Shown in pieces: positions 43,888-55,254 of a stretch of 64,000 nucleotides of DNA. The notes under the pieces were generated by a model. That model had not been told where the DNA came from, ran no database searches, and saw only the letters and a program-made list of their open reading frames with translations. The position numbers and the translations under genes are program-made. Origin of the DNA: Posidonia oceanica (Eukaryota; Streptophyta; Magnoliopsida; Alismatales; Posidoniaceae); the NCBI GenBank assembly GCA_037176725.1, contig JAZBRS010000029.1:43286001-43350000 (forward strand), written 5' to 3'. The first letter of the stretch is position 1, and each line of letters begins with the position of its first letter.

Positions 43888-46800
43888 CTTCCATTCATTC
43901 CTTCAGAGCATTTTTCTTCAGTTGGCAATCCGTGTGAGCAATCAGAGAGACACCAGCAGACCATCAGCTAGAGCAGTAGCAACCTGAGAGAGCCAACTTC
44001 CTCCACCTGAGTGATCTCCCTTCTTCCTCCTCTTCACCCTCCAATTCCAGAAAAGAGAGTGAGAAGAGAGAGAGTGCCTGAGAGTTCTTGGCATCCCGGA
44101 GAGAGGCCTCCATCCCAGAGCCAAACTCCACCCAATTCTCCTCCTTCTCCCCCCTGAAATCCACAGTAAACCGCCCTCTTCACTTTCCAGTAAACCAAAC
44201 CCTTCACTGGCCTTCATCCCTGTCCCTATTGCTCCCCCAAACTCATCCAGCAACCCTGCATCATCACTTCACCACTTCACGACCATTCCACCACTGAAAC
44301 CACCCCGGAAATCCACCAGAAACTCCACCTGCAACCCAACACCGATCTCACCACAATTCCCTCCACCACAGCTCACCACTTCCTCCCAAACTCCACCTAG
44401 ATAATCACCAGACATCCACCTTCCCAAAGCACCTGACCTTCAGCCCTCTCCCTCACCACCGGCCGAGAACAACACAACAAACACCTGCGTCTCCCGCAGA
44501 CCAGAAATTAACCCAATCTTCAAACCCACTCCACAGCCTCCAGAACGGCAAACCAACTATCCAGAATCACCCCCCGAGCTCCCAGCTACTTCCCGGAGGG
44601 CTCCATCTAGTCCAACGAGCAGCAACACTCTCCCCCCACCTCCGGTTCCTTTCTGAGAACCCAAAAGTGCCAGATTCTGCTCCGAGCTTCGAAGCTCGCG
44701 TCCGGACGTCTGGGAAGCACCGGAAGATCGTCCTGAAGCAGCTCCAACCTCTGCGAGCGCTCGACGACCACCACAGCGACTGGACGAACGTCGCCGGCCA
44801 GCTCCGCAACTGCCGAGGTCTGGAGCAAGTTCCAGACGCGGAGCCAGGTATTTCTTCACACCCTCAGCTCCCTCTTCTCCCCCTGTTGCTTCTCAGCCCC
44901 TTAGAAGTAAGTTTCCAGCCCTCCTGCCCCGTTTCGCCTCGCCGCTCCGGTCGTCTTCTCCGGCGCAGTTCTCCGGTCGTCTCGTCGCTCCGGGCAGCGG
45001 AACGTAGCTCCGGTGGTTGCCTCAGGTCCGCACGGGTCTCAGGAACGTTCTCCGGCCCTCAGAACGCAGCGTCGCTGCGTCGATCGGCCGGACGAAGCTT
45101 CTGAAGCTCTGTAGACCTCCGGCGACCGCTCCAGCTCATTCCAGTCCGCGTCAACCTCTGCCGAGCACCGTCCGACCTCCGTCAGGACCAGGAGCAGCTC
45201 CCCCGCCGGTCTGCGCGTCCCCAAGCCCCCTGTGCCGGCGTTCATGGACGCTGGCAGCTTGCTACTACAGTGTCCATGGCCGCCGGCGTTTTACTGTTGA
45301 TTTATTTTTCCTTCAGTTTAGTTTTCTGGTAAATATTGCATATCTGGTCTATGTTCTTGATATTTTGCATTCCAGTCCTTATTTGATTTAATATGCTGTC
45401 TTTTGAACTGAAATCATATTAAATTGCGTGAAATGTTTGTAGTTTTCTGTTTTTACATTTTGGTCCTTTTGCTGTGCGTTCCTTCAGTATAAAATTTGAC
45501 TTTAGCCCTTCTGCTGTTAATTTCTGCATTTAAGTCCTGCAGTAGTTTAATTAGATTTAATGCTGTAACTTTGCCTTATTAAATTGCATTCCAAGTCCTT
45601 ATCATTTTCTGTTTTTGCATTTTAATCCTCTACACTGTAGAACTTAGGTTTCATTTTTAATTTTTGCATGCTGCATTGCATATTTGTCCCTCTGTTTTTT
45701 CATTTTTGCATGTAGGTCCTGTTAAATGCACAGTAACCATTTTGCAAGCATATTTAGCTTATTAAATTGCATTTTTCCCCCTGCATATTGTGAAAATTGC
45801 ATATCAGTCCTTTATCTGTGATTTCAGAGCATGTTTTGCATATAAAATTATATATTTGACCCCTGCATGATTTAAAAATGACACATAGGCCCTTGCATCC
45901 CTTTAAAGTTATGTAAAAAGACTGTTTTGCCCCTAAAGTTGCATCTTAGCTCCTATGCTTGCCAAATTGCACGTAGACCCTCCATTAGCATCCCCAGACT
46001 CCCCAGACCCCTGTTTTCTGGAAAAATTGCATTTTAGACCCTAGAGTTTTTCAAAATTGCTTCTTGCTTGCCTTTTGCTTTCAAAACTTCTTCTGATGCA
46101 TATCCCCTTTTCAAAATAGCTTTTTGAGCCCAGTCTTTTGCAAAATAAAGCCCTGCCCTCTCCTGTTTTCAAAACCCTCCTCTGTGGACCCCATCCTTTG
46201 TGAAAACTTGCATTTAGCCCCTTTTCTTTTTCAAAAATGCTTTTGAACTCCTCTCTTTTCCAAGTTTTTCCCCTAGTCTCTTCTTGCTTGTGCATGCATT
46301 CTGCATCCATTTAGTCTTGCATTTTTAGCATCCTTTTGCACACACTAAGCACCTTTAGCTCCCCTTCACTTGGGAGGACCTTTTGCACACCCCTAGGACC
46401 TCCTGAACACTTAGATCTGATCTTCTCCCTATTCTGGCCCTTCTGCCTTGAAGCTGTGATATCTTCCAATCCGGCCGTTGGATCTTCTCAAACAAGCTGC
46501 CCAGGCGATCGCAGCGAAGCGCTCTTCAGCATGGACCAGACAGATCTCAGATCAGGCTCCCGAATTTCCAGGTATGTCCTCCTGACCCCCTGCATTGCAT
46601 CCATTTGCATGCCATTTGCATTCTTTGCCTTGTTTTCGCTTTCTGTCTCTTTGGGCATGTAGAATAGGGCCTCCTCTTCTTGTCTATCAACTCAGATTCC
46701 CGTTTCGCGTTTCCCCATGTGTTTTGTGTTGAGTTTTCCCTGGATTCACCACTTAATGCGACTTTCTTCCCCTTTCTTCCACGATCCGATCGCATCGTGA

Positions 46801-47450
46801 GCTTTGGGCAGCGTGCGAGACACACCGTGGAACGGTTTAGTGGGAAACGGTCACAAAGGAGTGGTAATCCCTCTGTTTGCTCACTCTCCCCTTTGTAGGT
46901 CTTCACACCTACTCTGTGTGGCCCCGGACAGCGCCTGTTCTCACACATGCGTTGTTCTACTTCTCCTTTTACTGCTTCTAATCCTTTCCTTGCATTTGCA
47001 TTCGCACGGCTTTTCCGAGGTTTTATCTCGCTGCTTTTGGCACCGTCTTGAGTGCCCGCTCTCGTTTTGGCACCGTTTCGCGTGCCTGCTTTGTCTTTCG
47101 CGTCGTTTTGTGTGCCGCCTTGCTTTCTCGCTCGTTTTGCGTGTCGATCTCGTCTTTTGCACCGATTTGCGTGCCGCCTTGCTTTCTTCCTCGTTTTGCG
47201 TGCCGATCTTGTCCTTTTGCACCGTTTTACGCGCTTTCTTGTTTTCCGCCTCGTTTTGCTTGTTTTACACCGTTTTCTCTTGCATGTCGATTGCATTGCA
47301 TGGTTTTGCCGTTGTTTTGCTTTTTCGCTTGCATTTGCATATAGGGCTGTGATGCTTACTGCCTGGAGTTCTCACGAGCCAGGTTTCGCCCGGTTCGGAA
47401 CACAGACAGCGTAGCTGAGCACTTAGACAGCACGTTTACTTCCTTACTTT

Positions 47451-47455
47451 GCATC
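47451..47455 (+). repeat. Target-site duplication GCATC, left copy (R2)
   Basis: GCATC before R2; the right copy is at 53389-53393. Same host position as the R1 site. Confidence 0.93.
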
Positions 47456-50400
47456 TGTAGCAATCCCGATCGGAATCAGGCTCGCTATTAGCGGCGATTG
47501 GATCCGAGGAAGAGGCTCAACTCGAAAACACTTAAATTCGAGGAGAAAAGAGAAAGATAAGACAAATCAGAGTCGCCACCATGTCCATTAAGGGGAGACA
47601 AGGAAAACCGAGGGAAATGCGTGAATTAACACGCAAAACCAAGCAAGAAATGCAAAGCAAAGCAATACAAGGGAAAACAAATGCAAATGCATGCAAAAAG
47701 GATGACTCTAGCCTAGGATAAGGGCAGTATGGTCATTACGGGCCAAAAGACAGGGCAAGGACTCCTGTTACGTGCGGGGAAGGTGTTAGGCACCCCCGAC
47801 ATGCCCGAGAATCGGTCTTTCTAGGCTTACGCTCGCATACGCAGAGAAATGCAGGATTGAATGCCTATGTGCCTATTAATGCCTAAATGAATGCTCAAGG
47901 TGTGCTCTAAGTGGGAGGATGCAGAGCAAGGAAGCAAACGTGCTGTCTAAGTGCTCAGCTACGCTGTCTGTGTTCCGAATCGGGCGAAACCTGGCTCGTG
48001 AGAACTCCAGGCAGTAATCATCACAGCCCTATATGCAAATGCAAGCGAAAAAGCAAAACAATGGCAAAACCATGCAATGCGATCGACATGCAAAAGAAAA
48101 CAGCGTAAAACACGCAAAACGAGGCGAAAAACAAGAAAGCGCGCAAAACGGTGCCAAAAGACAAGATCGGCACGCAAAACGGGCGAGAAAGCAAGGCGGC
48201 ACGCAAATCGATGCAAAAGACGATGTCGGGCACGCAAAACTGTGCCAAAAACAGGGCGAGCGCGTAAAACGACGCGAAAGACAAAGCAGGCACGCAAAAC
48301 GGTGCCAAAATGAGAGCGGGCACGCAAAACGGTGCCAAAAGGAGCGAGATAAAAACCTCGGAAAAGCCGTGCGAATGCAAATGCAAGGAAAAGATTAGAA
48401 GCAGTAAAAGGAGAAGTAGAACAACGCATGTGTGAGAACAGGCGCTGTCCGGGGCTACACAGAGTAGGTGTGAAGACCTACAAAGGGGAGAGTGAGCAAA
48501 CGGAGGGATTACCACTCCTTTGTGACCGTTTCCCACTAAACCGTTCCACGATATGTCTCGCACACTGCCCAAAGCTCGCGATGCGATCGGATCATGGAAA
48601 AGGGGGAAGAAAGTCACATTAAGTGGTAAATCCAGGGAAAACTCAACACAAAACACATGGGGAAACGCGAAATGGGGATCTGAGTTGCCAAGCAGAAAGG
48701 GGAGATCCTATTCTACATGCTCAAAGAGACAGAAATCGAAAACGAGGAAAACTATGCAACTGGCATGCAAATGAATGCAATGCAGGGGTTCAGGAGGACA
48801 TACCTGGAAATCCGGGAGCCTAATCTGAGATCTGTCTAGTCCATACTGAAGAGCGCTTCGCTGCGGTCACCTGGGCAGCTTACTTGAGAAGATCCAACGG
48901 CCGGATTGGAAGATATCGCAGCTTCAAGGCAGAAAGGCCAGAATAGGGGAGAAGAACAGATCTAAGTGTTCAGGAGGTCCTAAGGGTGTGCAAAAGGTCC
49001 TCCCAAGTGAAGGGGAGCTAAAGGTGCTTAGTGTGTGCAAAGGGATGCTAAAATGCAAAGCTAAATGAATGCAAGATGCATGCAAAAGCAAGAAGAGACA
49101 AGGGGAAAAACTTGGAGAAGACAGGAGTTCAAAAGCATTTTTGAAAAAGAAAAGGGGCTAAATGCAAATTTTCACAAAGGATGGGGTCCACAGAGGAGGG
49201 TTTTGAAAACAAGAGAGGGCAAAGCTTTATTTTGCAAAAGACTGGGCTCAGAAAGCTATTTTGAAAAGAGGGCATGTATTAGAAGAGGTTTTGAAAACAA
49301 AAGAAGTCAGAGTGCAATTTTGGAAAAAAACTAGGGTCTAAAGTGCAAATTTTCCAGAAAACAGGGTTCTGGGGAGTCCGGGGATGCAAGTGGAGGGTCT
49401 ACATGCAATTTTGTAAGCATAGGAGCTAAGATGCAACTTTAGGGGCAAAACAGTCTTTTTACATGGTTTTTAAAGGATGCAAGGACCTATGTGTGATTTT
49501 TGAATCATGCAGGGGTCAAATATGCAATTTTATATGTAAAACATGCTCTGAAATCAAAAGACAGGACTGATGTGCAATTTTTAAAAAAAACAGGGTTGAA
49601 AATGCAATGCAATAAGCAAAAATGCATGCAAAATGATTACTGTGCATTTAACAGGACCTACATGCAAAAATGAAAAAACCGAGGGACAAATATGCAATGC
49701 AGCATGCAAAAATTAAAAATGAAACCTAAGTTACTACAGTGTAGAGGATGAAAATGCAAAAAAGAGAAAAAACAGGGGTTCAGAATGCAATATCATAAGA
49801 CAAAGTTCATGCATTTAAATTAAATAAACTACTACAGGACCTGGATGCAAAAATTAAAAACAGAGGGGCTAAAACATAAAAAATTATAACTGGAATGCAC
49901 AGTAAATGGACTGACTTGAAAATACAGAAAAACAGGAATACTTAGTGCAATTTAGCATGGTTTTGAATTAAAAACTAAGCAAATTAAATGACAGAAGGAC
50001 CAGAATGCAAAAATAAAAAAACTTAGACCTAATATGCAATATTTACTAGCAAACTATATTAACAGGAAAATAAATGAACAGTAAACGGCCGACGGCCGTG
50101 GGCACTGTAGCAGCAGGCTGCCAGCGCCCGCGACCGCCGGCACAGGGCTGTTGAGGAGGCGCTGGACGGCGGGGGAGGTGCTCCCGGAGCTGGCGGAGAC
50201 AGGGCGGCGATCAGCGGAGGACGACGTGGCCTGGATCACGCCGGAGCGCTCACCGGAGTTCTGCAGAGACTCAGAGGCTTGGTCCGGCCGTTCGACGCAG
50301 CGGAGCTGCGTTCCGAAGACCGGAGGAGCCTCCTGGCGTCCGTGCGGAGCTGAGGGAGTCACCGGGGCGACGTTCCGCTGGCCGGAGCGCCGTGAAGGCC

Positions 50401-53388
50401 GGAGAACTGTGCCGGAGAAGACGATCGGAGCGGCAAACGGCGACGGAGCAGGAGGACTGGAAACGCTATCCTATAGGGTGGAGAAGCATCGCGGGAAGAA
50501 AAGAAGACTAAGGGAAGAAGATTTTACCTGATTCCGCGTCTGAGGTGTCCTCCCGACCTCAACAGTTCCGGAGGTGGCCGGTGGGGGTCGTCCGGTCGTT
50601 GCGAGCGTCGCCGGCTGTTCGCGAGGGCTGGAGCTGCTTCAGGGCAATCTTCCGGTGCTTCCCGGTCGGTTGGATGGAAGCTTCAGAGCTCGGAGAGAAA
50701 TCCGGCACTCTGTGGGTTCAGAAAAACAGCCGGGGGTCGGGGGGAGTGTCTGCTGCTCGTTTGGTTGGATGGGACCCTCCGGGAGGTTGCTGGAGGTCCG
50801 GGGAGCGGTTCTGGATTAATGGATGGGATTTCCGGAGAGTGTGGAGAAGGTTCGGAGCTCGGTTGATTTTCTGGTCAGTGGAGAAGACAGGTGTTTGTTG
50901 TGGAATTCTCAGTCTATGGTGGATGGCCGGGTCTGATGTCAGGCGCTCTGGGAAGGTAATGGTCTGGTGAATCTTTAGGTGGGGTTTGGGAGGAATCAGT
51001 GGACTGGAGTGAAGGGAATTCTGGAGTGGGTTGTGTTGGGTTTACAGTTGGAGTTTCAAGTGATCTGTGGGTGATTTGGGATGGTTTTAGGGGTGGAATG
51101 GCCGTGAAGTGGTGAAGGAAGGATGCAGGGTTACTGGGTGAGCTTGGGGGATCAAATGGGAGAGAAATTGGGGCTTGGACGGGGTTTGGGTTACTGGCAA
51201 AAGAGGAGAAGGATCTGCTGAAGATGGAGGAAGGAATTGGAGAAGGTTCTGATGGGGAAAGGCCCTGGAATTGCGATCTCTCTCCGGGATGCCAAAGCAC
51301 ACTCTCAGGCTCTCTCTCTCGGGCTCTTCTCCCTGGGAATTGGAGGATACAGAGGAAGAAAGAGGAGGTCGTTCAGGTGGAGAAAGCTACTGAAATTCTG
51401 GTTTTTCTCTCAGGTTGCTGATTGCTAACTGATGGGCTCCGCTTCTCTCACTCTCTGGATGATCAAAAAGGGCCGCCCGAAGGAAGGGATGATTGGAGGC
51501 TTATATCAGGAGGAAAGCTGCCGGTGCGCGCGCTGGGATTTTGAATTCAACGGCGACACACTGCAGCGGAAGGGATGGCGAGGCGACCGGCATTCAATGC
51601 CTCTTGGGAACGGTGCTGAGATAGAGGAGAAGCGGCGAGCTGCTGTAGACCGAAGTGATGGAGGGCTTCAAATTTTGAATGGCGGAGGGAAGACTGCAGC
51701 AGCTCGTGGGAGAGAAAACCGGTGGGAGCGCGAGGAAGAAGAAGGAAGAAGAAGAAGAGCGGGCCGGACTGCTGTGGGCCGAGAAAAAGAAAAAGAAATA
51801 AAGGAGGAAGGGAGAAACGGGCCAACGGGCCCAGTAAGGAAGAAAAGGAAAGGAAAATGGGAAAGAAGGAAGAAAGAGAGGGAAAAGTGAGGAAATAAAA
51901 TTAAGAAAAATAAACTAAAAATAAATAAAAAAACTAGAAAGGTTGTGTTGTGAATTAGGATTTTAATTAGATTTTTTAATGACCATTTTGGGTTGATTAA
52001 TGTGTTTTGGGCTTGATTAGGGTTTTAAGGTTTTGGTTTTGTTTTTAATTAGTTTTCACTTGATTAAATGTTTGTTAAACCTTTTTTAAATTGTTTTAAA
52101 AATTGTGTTTCCCTTGTTGGACACTTAGGATATTGATTAGGATTTTTTAGGATTTATTTTCGTATTAACCAGGGTTGTTTTCAGGTTTTTAAGTTTTAGT
52201 CTTCTTAGGGTTTTTTCTTTCTTAAGTCTTTTAAATTATGCTTTGATTTTTATTTGTTGATTTTTCTTGAAGTTTTTAGTTAGATTTCTCTGGTTTGATG
52301 GGGTGTTTTTAAGTCTTTTAAATGTGTTTTTCTTTTCCTTTTAACTAAGTTTTTTAATTTGTTTTTTCTTAGGTTTGTTAGGTTAAGTCTTTCGCTTCTT
52401 TAATTACTTGTTTTAATGTTTGTTTTTTGATTCTTCTTTTTAATGTTTGTTTTTTAATTCTTCTGATGAGGTTTTTACTTTTGGGTGGGTTTTGATTTCA
52501 TTTTAGTTTTTTCCTTGATTTTTCAGTGTTTTCTTTTGATTTGTTTTGCATTTTTTAGCTCACATGCTTGGTTTTCCTTTTAGCTTGATTTAGTTAAGTT
52601 TAGGTTTTTAATTGCTTGTTTAATGCTTTTTAATTGTTTTTCTTAGGGTTCTGATTTGTTTCTTTCATGTTTTGGGGTTTTACAGATTTTTAGGGGTTTT
52701 TATGGATTTTTGCAAAAGAGAGAAAAGGAAAAGAGAAGGAGGAAAGAAATGGAAAAAAGAGGGAGATAAAAGGAAAAGAGATAGGTTGGAGGAAAATGAT
52801 TTCTAAAATTCAGAGAAAATGCTAAAAATAAAGTAAAAATAGGGATAAGATAGAGGAAGGACAGAAGCACAGAGGGGGCCCACAGCCAGACCAGAGAAAG
52901 GGTAAGAAGGGGATGAAAAGAGAGATGATAAACAGGAGAGAGAAAATGATAATCCCGAAGAGAGAAAAGGATAATTTGAGTGAATGGAGGTCTTAAAGGT
53001 CTTGGAATGGGATGAAAATTGGTGAGTGGGCAGTCTAGGATTTGAGGTGTTGATTCTGAAGTTTTGGTTTGATTCTGATAAGGTTTTAGAGGGGTTTCAA
53101 GGTGTAGAAAAAGGGTAGTTTCACCTAGGTTTTCTAGGATTTTTGGGAACGGTCTAGGTTTGAGATTTTCTAAGTGTTCGGGCAGGTTTGCTAAGTGGGT
53201 ATTGGTGGGTTTTCCTATGGATTTTGGTCAGGTTTTGAGCTTGGGAAGAGGGGTAAAGGCTTAGGTCAAGTTTGCTTGATTTTGAAGGGTAAAGAGGAGG
53301 GTTAGGGTTTGGTTTGGTTTAGGTTTGAGTCCAGCAATCACTAGGAGGGCTCCAAGTGGTCCAAGCCTGCCAAGATGGGGTGTCAACA
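47456..53388 (-). mobile_element. Solo LTR R2, reverse orientation, inside LTR2
   Basis: Reverse LTR of 5933 bp from TGTAGCAATCCC to GTGTCAACA, flanked by GCATC. It aligns with R1 along its whole length, with scattered substitutions and a 51-bp segment (about 47649-47699) missing from R1; adding those 51 bp to R1 gives exactly the R2 length. Identical site, orientation and duplication mean R1 and R2 descend from one insertion. TATA-like CTTATATC is at 51500-51507, minus strand. Confidence 0.95.
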
Positions 53389-53393
53389 GCATC
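53389..53393 (+). repeat. Target-site duplication GCATC, right copy (R2)
   Basis: Repeats 47451-47455; the host LTR continues with CCTCCACTTAGAGC. Confidence 0.93.
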
Positions 53394-53843
53394 CCTCCAC
53401 TTAGAGCACACCTTGAGCATTCATTGGCATTTAGGCATTCAAATCTGCATTTCCCTGCGTATGAGAGCGTAAGCCTAGAAAGACCGATTCTCGGGCGTGT
53501 CGGGGGTGCCTAACACCTTCCCCGCACGTAACAGGAGTCCTTGCCCAGTCTTTTGGCCCGCAATGACCATATTGCCCTTATCTTAGGCTAGAGTCATCTC
53601 TTTTGCATTCATTTGCATTTGTTTTCCCTTGCATTGCTTTGCTTTGCATCTCTTGCTTGGTTTTGCGTGTTAATTCACGCATTTCCCCCGGTTTTCCTTG
53701 TCTCCCGTTAATGGACATGGTGGCGACTCTGATTTGTTTTATCTTTCTCTTTTCTCCTCGATTTTAAGTGTTTTCGAGTTGTGCCTTTGTCTGCCTTGTC
53801 TGTTTGCTTGTCTGCCTGTGTCGGCTCCCAGCGAGTCGCACAG

Positions 53844-53861
53844 TGGCGACTTCGCTGGGGA
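53844..53861 (+). promoter_or_regulatory. B2 primer-binding site, first remaining copy
   Basis: TGGCGACTTCGCTGGGGA, one mismatch to the tRNA-Arg complement. It corresponds to copy 2 of B1; copy 1 was removed together with the LTR2 end. Confidence 0.75.
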
Positions 53862-53967
53862 TGCTAGACTCCGGCTTTCGCTCACTTGGGATTTGTTTGC
53901 CTCTATGCCTTTGTCTGCCTCGTCTATTTGCTTGTCTGCCTGTGTCGGCTCCCAGCGAGTCGCACAG

Positions 53968-53985
53968 TGGCGACTCCGCTGGGGA
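53968..53985 (+). promoter_or_regulatory. B2 primer-binding site, second remaining copy
   Basis: TGGCGACTCCGCTGGGGA, no mismatch to the tRNA-Arg complement, 124 bp after the previous copy; it corresponds to copy 3 of B1. Confidence 0.8.
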
Positions 53986-55254
53986 TGACAGACTCCGGCT
54001 TTCGTTCCCGACTTTTCCGCTCGCCTGTTTTGCAGCCTTGTCTGCCTTATGTGCCTTCTTTGCCTGCTTTGCTCGCTTTTCTGTGCAAACTCCTAGAAAG
54101 TCGCTTTGTGGCTACTTTGCTTAGGTTTTGCACCTATTTCGCCTTGATTTGTGCACTTTTTGCTTAACTTTACTTCTGTGCTTGTTTATTTACTTGTTTC
54201 CCTGCTTCTGCTTTTACTTCCTTTACCGCTTACTTGCCTTTACTTGCTTTGCCTAACTTGCTTATTACTGCTTTAGTTATCGCACATTGCATGTCTACAT
54301 ACTTGTTTGGCAACGATACATGCCTTTTGAATGTTGAATGCTTCTTTTACTCCTTTGCTATGTCACTACACACGCACATACCTTGCATACATGCCTTTTG
54401 ACTTGATGAATGTTTTTTTCTTCACCATCATGCCCACGAACACTCGCACATGCCATGCACTTGCCTTTTGCTGTGTTGTATGTTGTTTGCCTGCCATGTC
54501 TAACTGATTTTCTTCCCTTTTGCACATGCCATGCCTAGGACAGTAGAAACATGTTTGCTCGCCCTTTTGCTTAACTTAAAAGCTACAATAAAGCTAAACA
54601 ATAACTTCTAAGCACAACTAGAGCCAATAACTTGCAATTTTCCACCTTTCTGGTTAATAAAACGCAAGTAAAAGACTCTAAAGCATCTTGCATGATTGAT
54701 TCATCTTAGAAAGCATGCATTCTCTCTTCTGAGTCCACCCACAGTCTGCGAAGGACAGTCCCGGCCTCTTGTTCCACCGCTTTGAGCGTGGCGCGAGTCA
54801 GTCGGTCTGTCCCCCCTTGTCCGGGGGTCGTGTCAGTGTTAGTAGAGGGTACCACCCACGCTTTGGCGGGGTAGAGGCCACCAACGCACCACCCTGTTAT
54901 TACCTGAGCTTTGGGCTAGGAGTTAGACAGGGGACCTGCTTTTTCTGACCTGGAGTCTGTCTAAACCCACTACCCTTGAGTGTGTCCTAGTAGGTCATCT
55001 ACTCAGGACTTGCATGGTGAGAGAGCGCATCTTAGGACATTCACTTGCATGTATGCCATTCATGCCACCCCTAATAACTCTTTATTGCATACAACCTCTA
55101 ACATCTTTACTCTTTTGCAGGTACGTGCGGGATCCGCTGCCCGGACTCTGAGCGTCCTTCCTCTGAGCTACTTGTCACTTCTGGTGGTAGCTTTCCTTAG
55201 GCTTTACTTTCTTCTCTCCCGTCGCAGCTTCTGCTCACTTAGACTCAGTCAGCA
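53986..55254 (+). other. 5' leader of B2
   Basis: Near-identical to the B1 leader, including the acceptor-like pyrimidine tract ending TTTTGCAG at 55120. Non-coding. Confidence 0.65.

Larger units (their letters stand above)
36016..53781 (+). mobile_element. LTR2 of element B, carrying solo LTRs S and R2
   Basis: Starts TGTTGACACCCC at 36016. It is interrupted by S (37719-43665, CCAGA duplication) and R2 (47456-53388, GCATC duplication). Host sequence without inserts is about 5.88 kb. The last 62 bases of the LTR and the first PBS are missing: the sequence jumps from TTTTCGAGTT(G) to TGCCTTTGTCTGCC at about 53781. It serves as 3' LTR for B1 and 5' LTR for B2. In the first 1.7 kb it agrees with LTR3 against LTR1 at six sites checked (such as ACCATTTGG, CTTCAAAACC, CTGTGAAAC). 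Confidence 0.92.

Noticed and set aside
21936..53388. Two independent R insertions at a hot spot
   Set aside because: Same base, same orientation, same duplication, and the two host LTRs are themselves duplicates; one event followed by duplication is far simpler.
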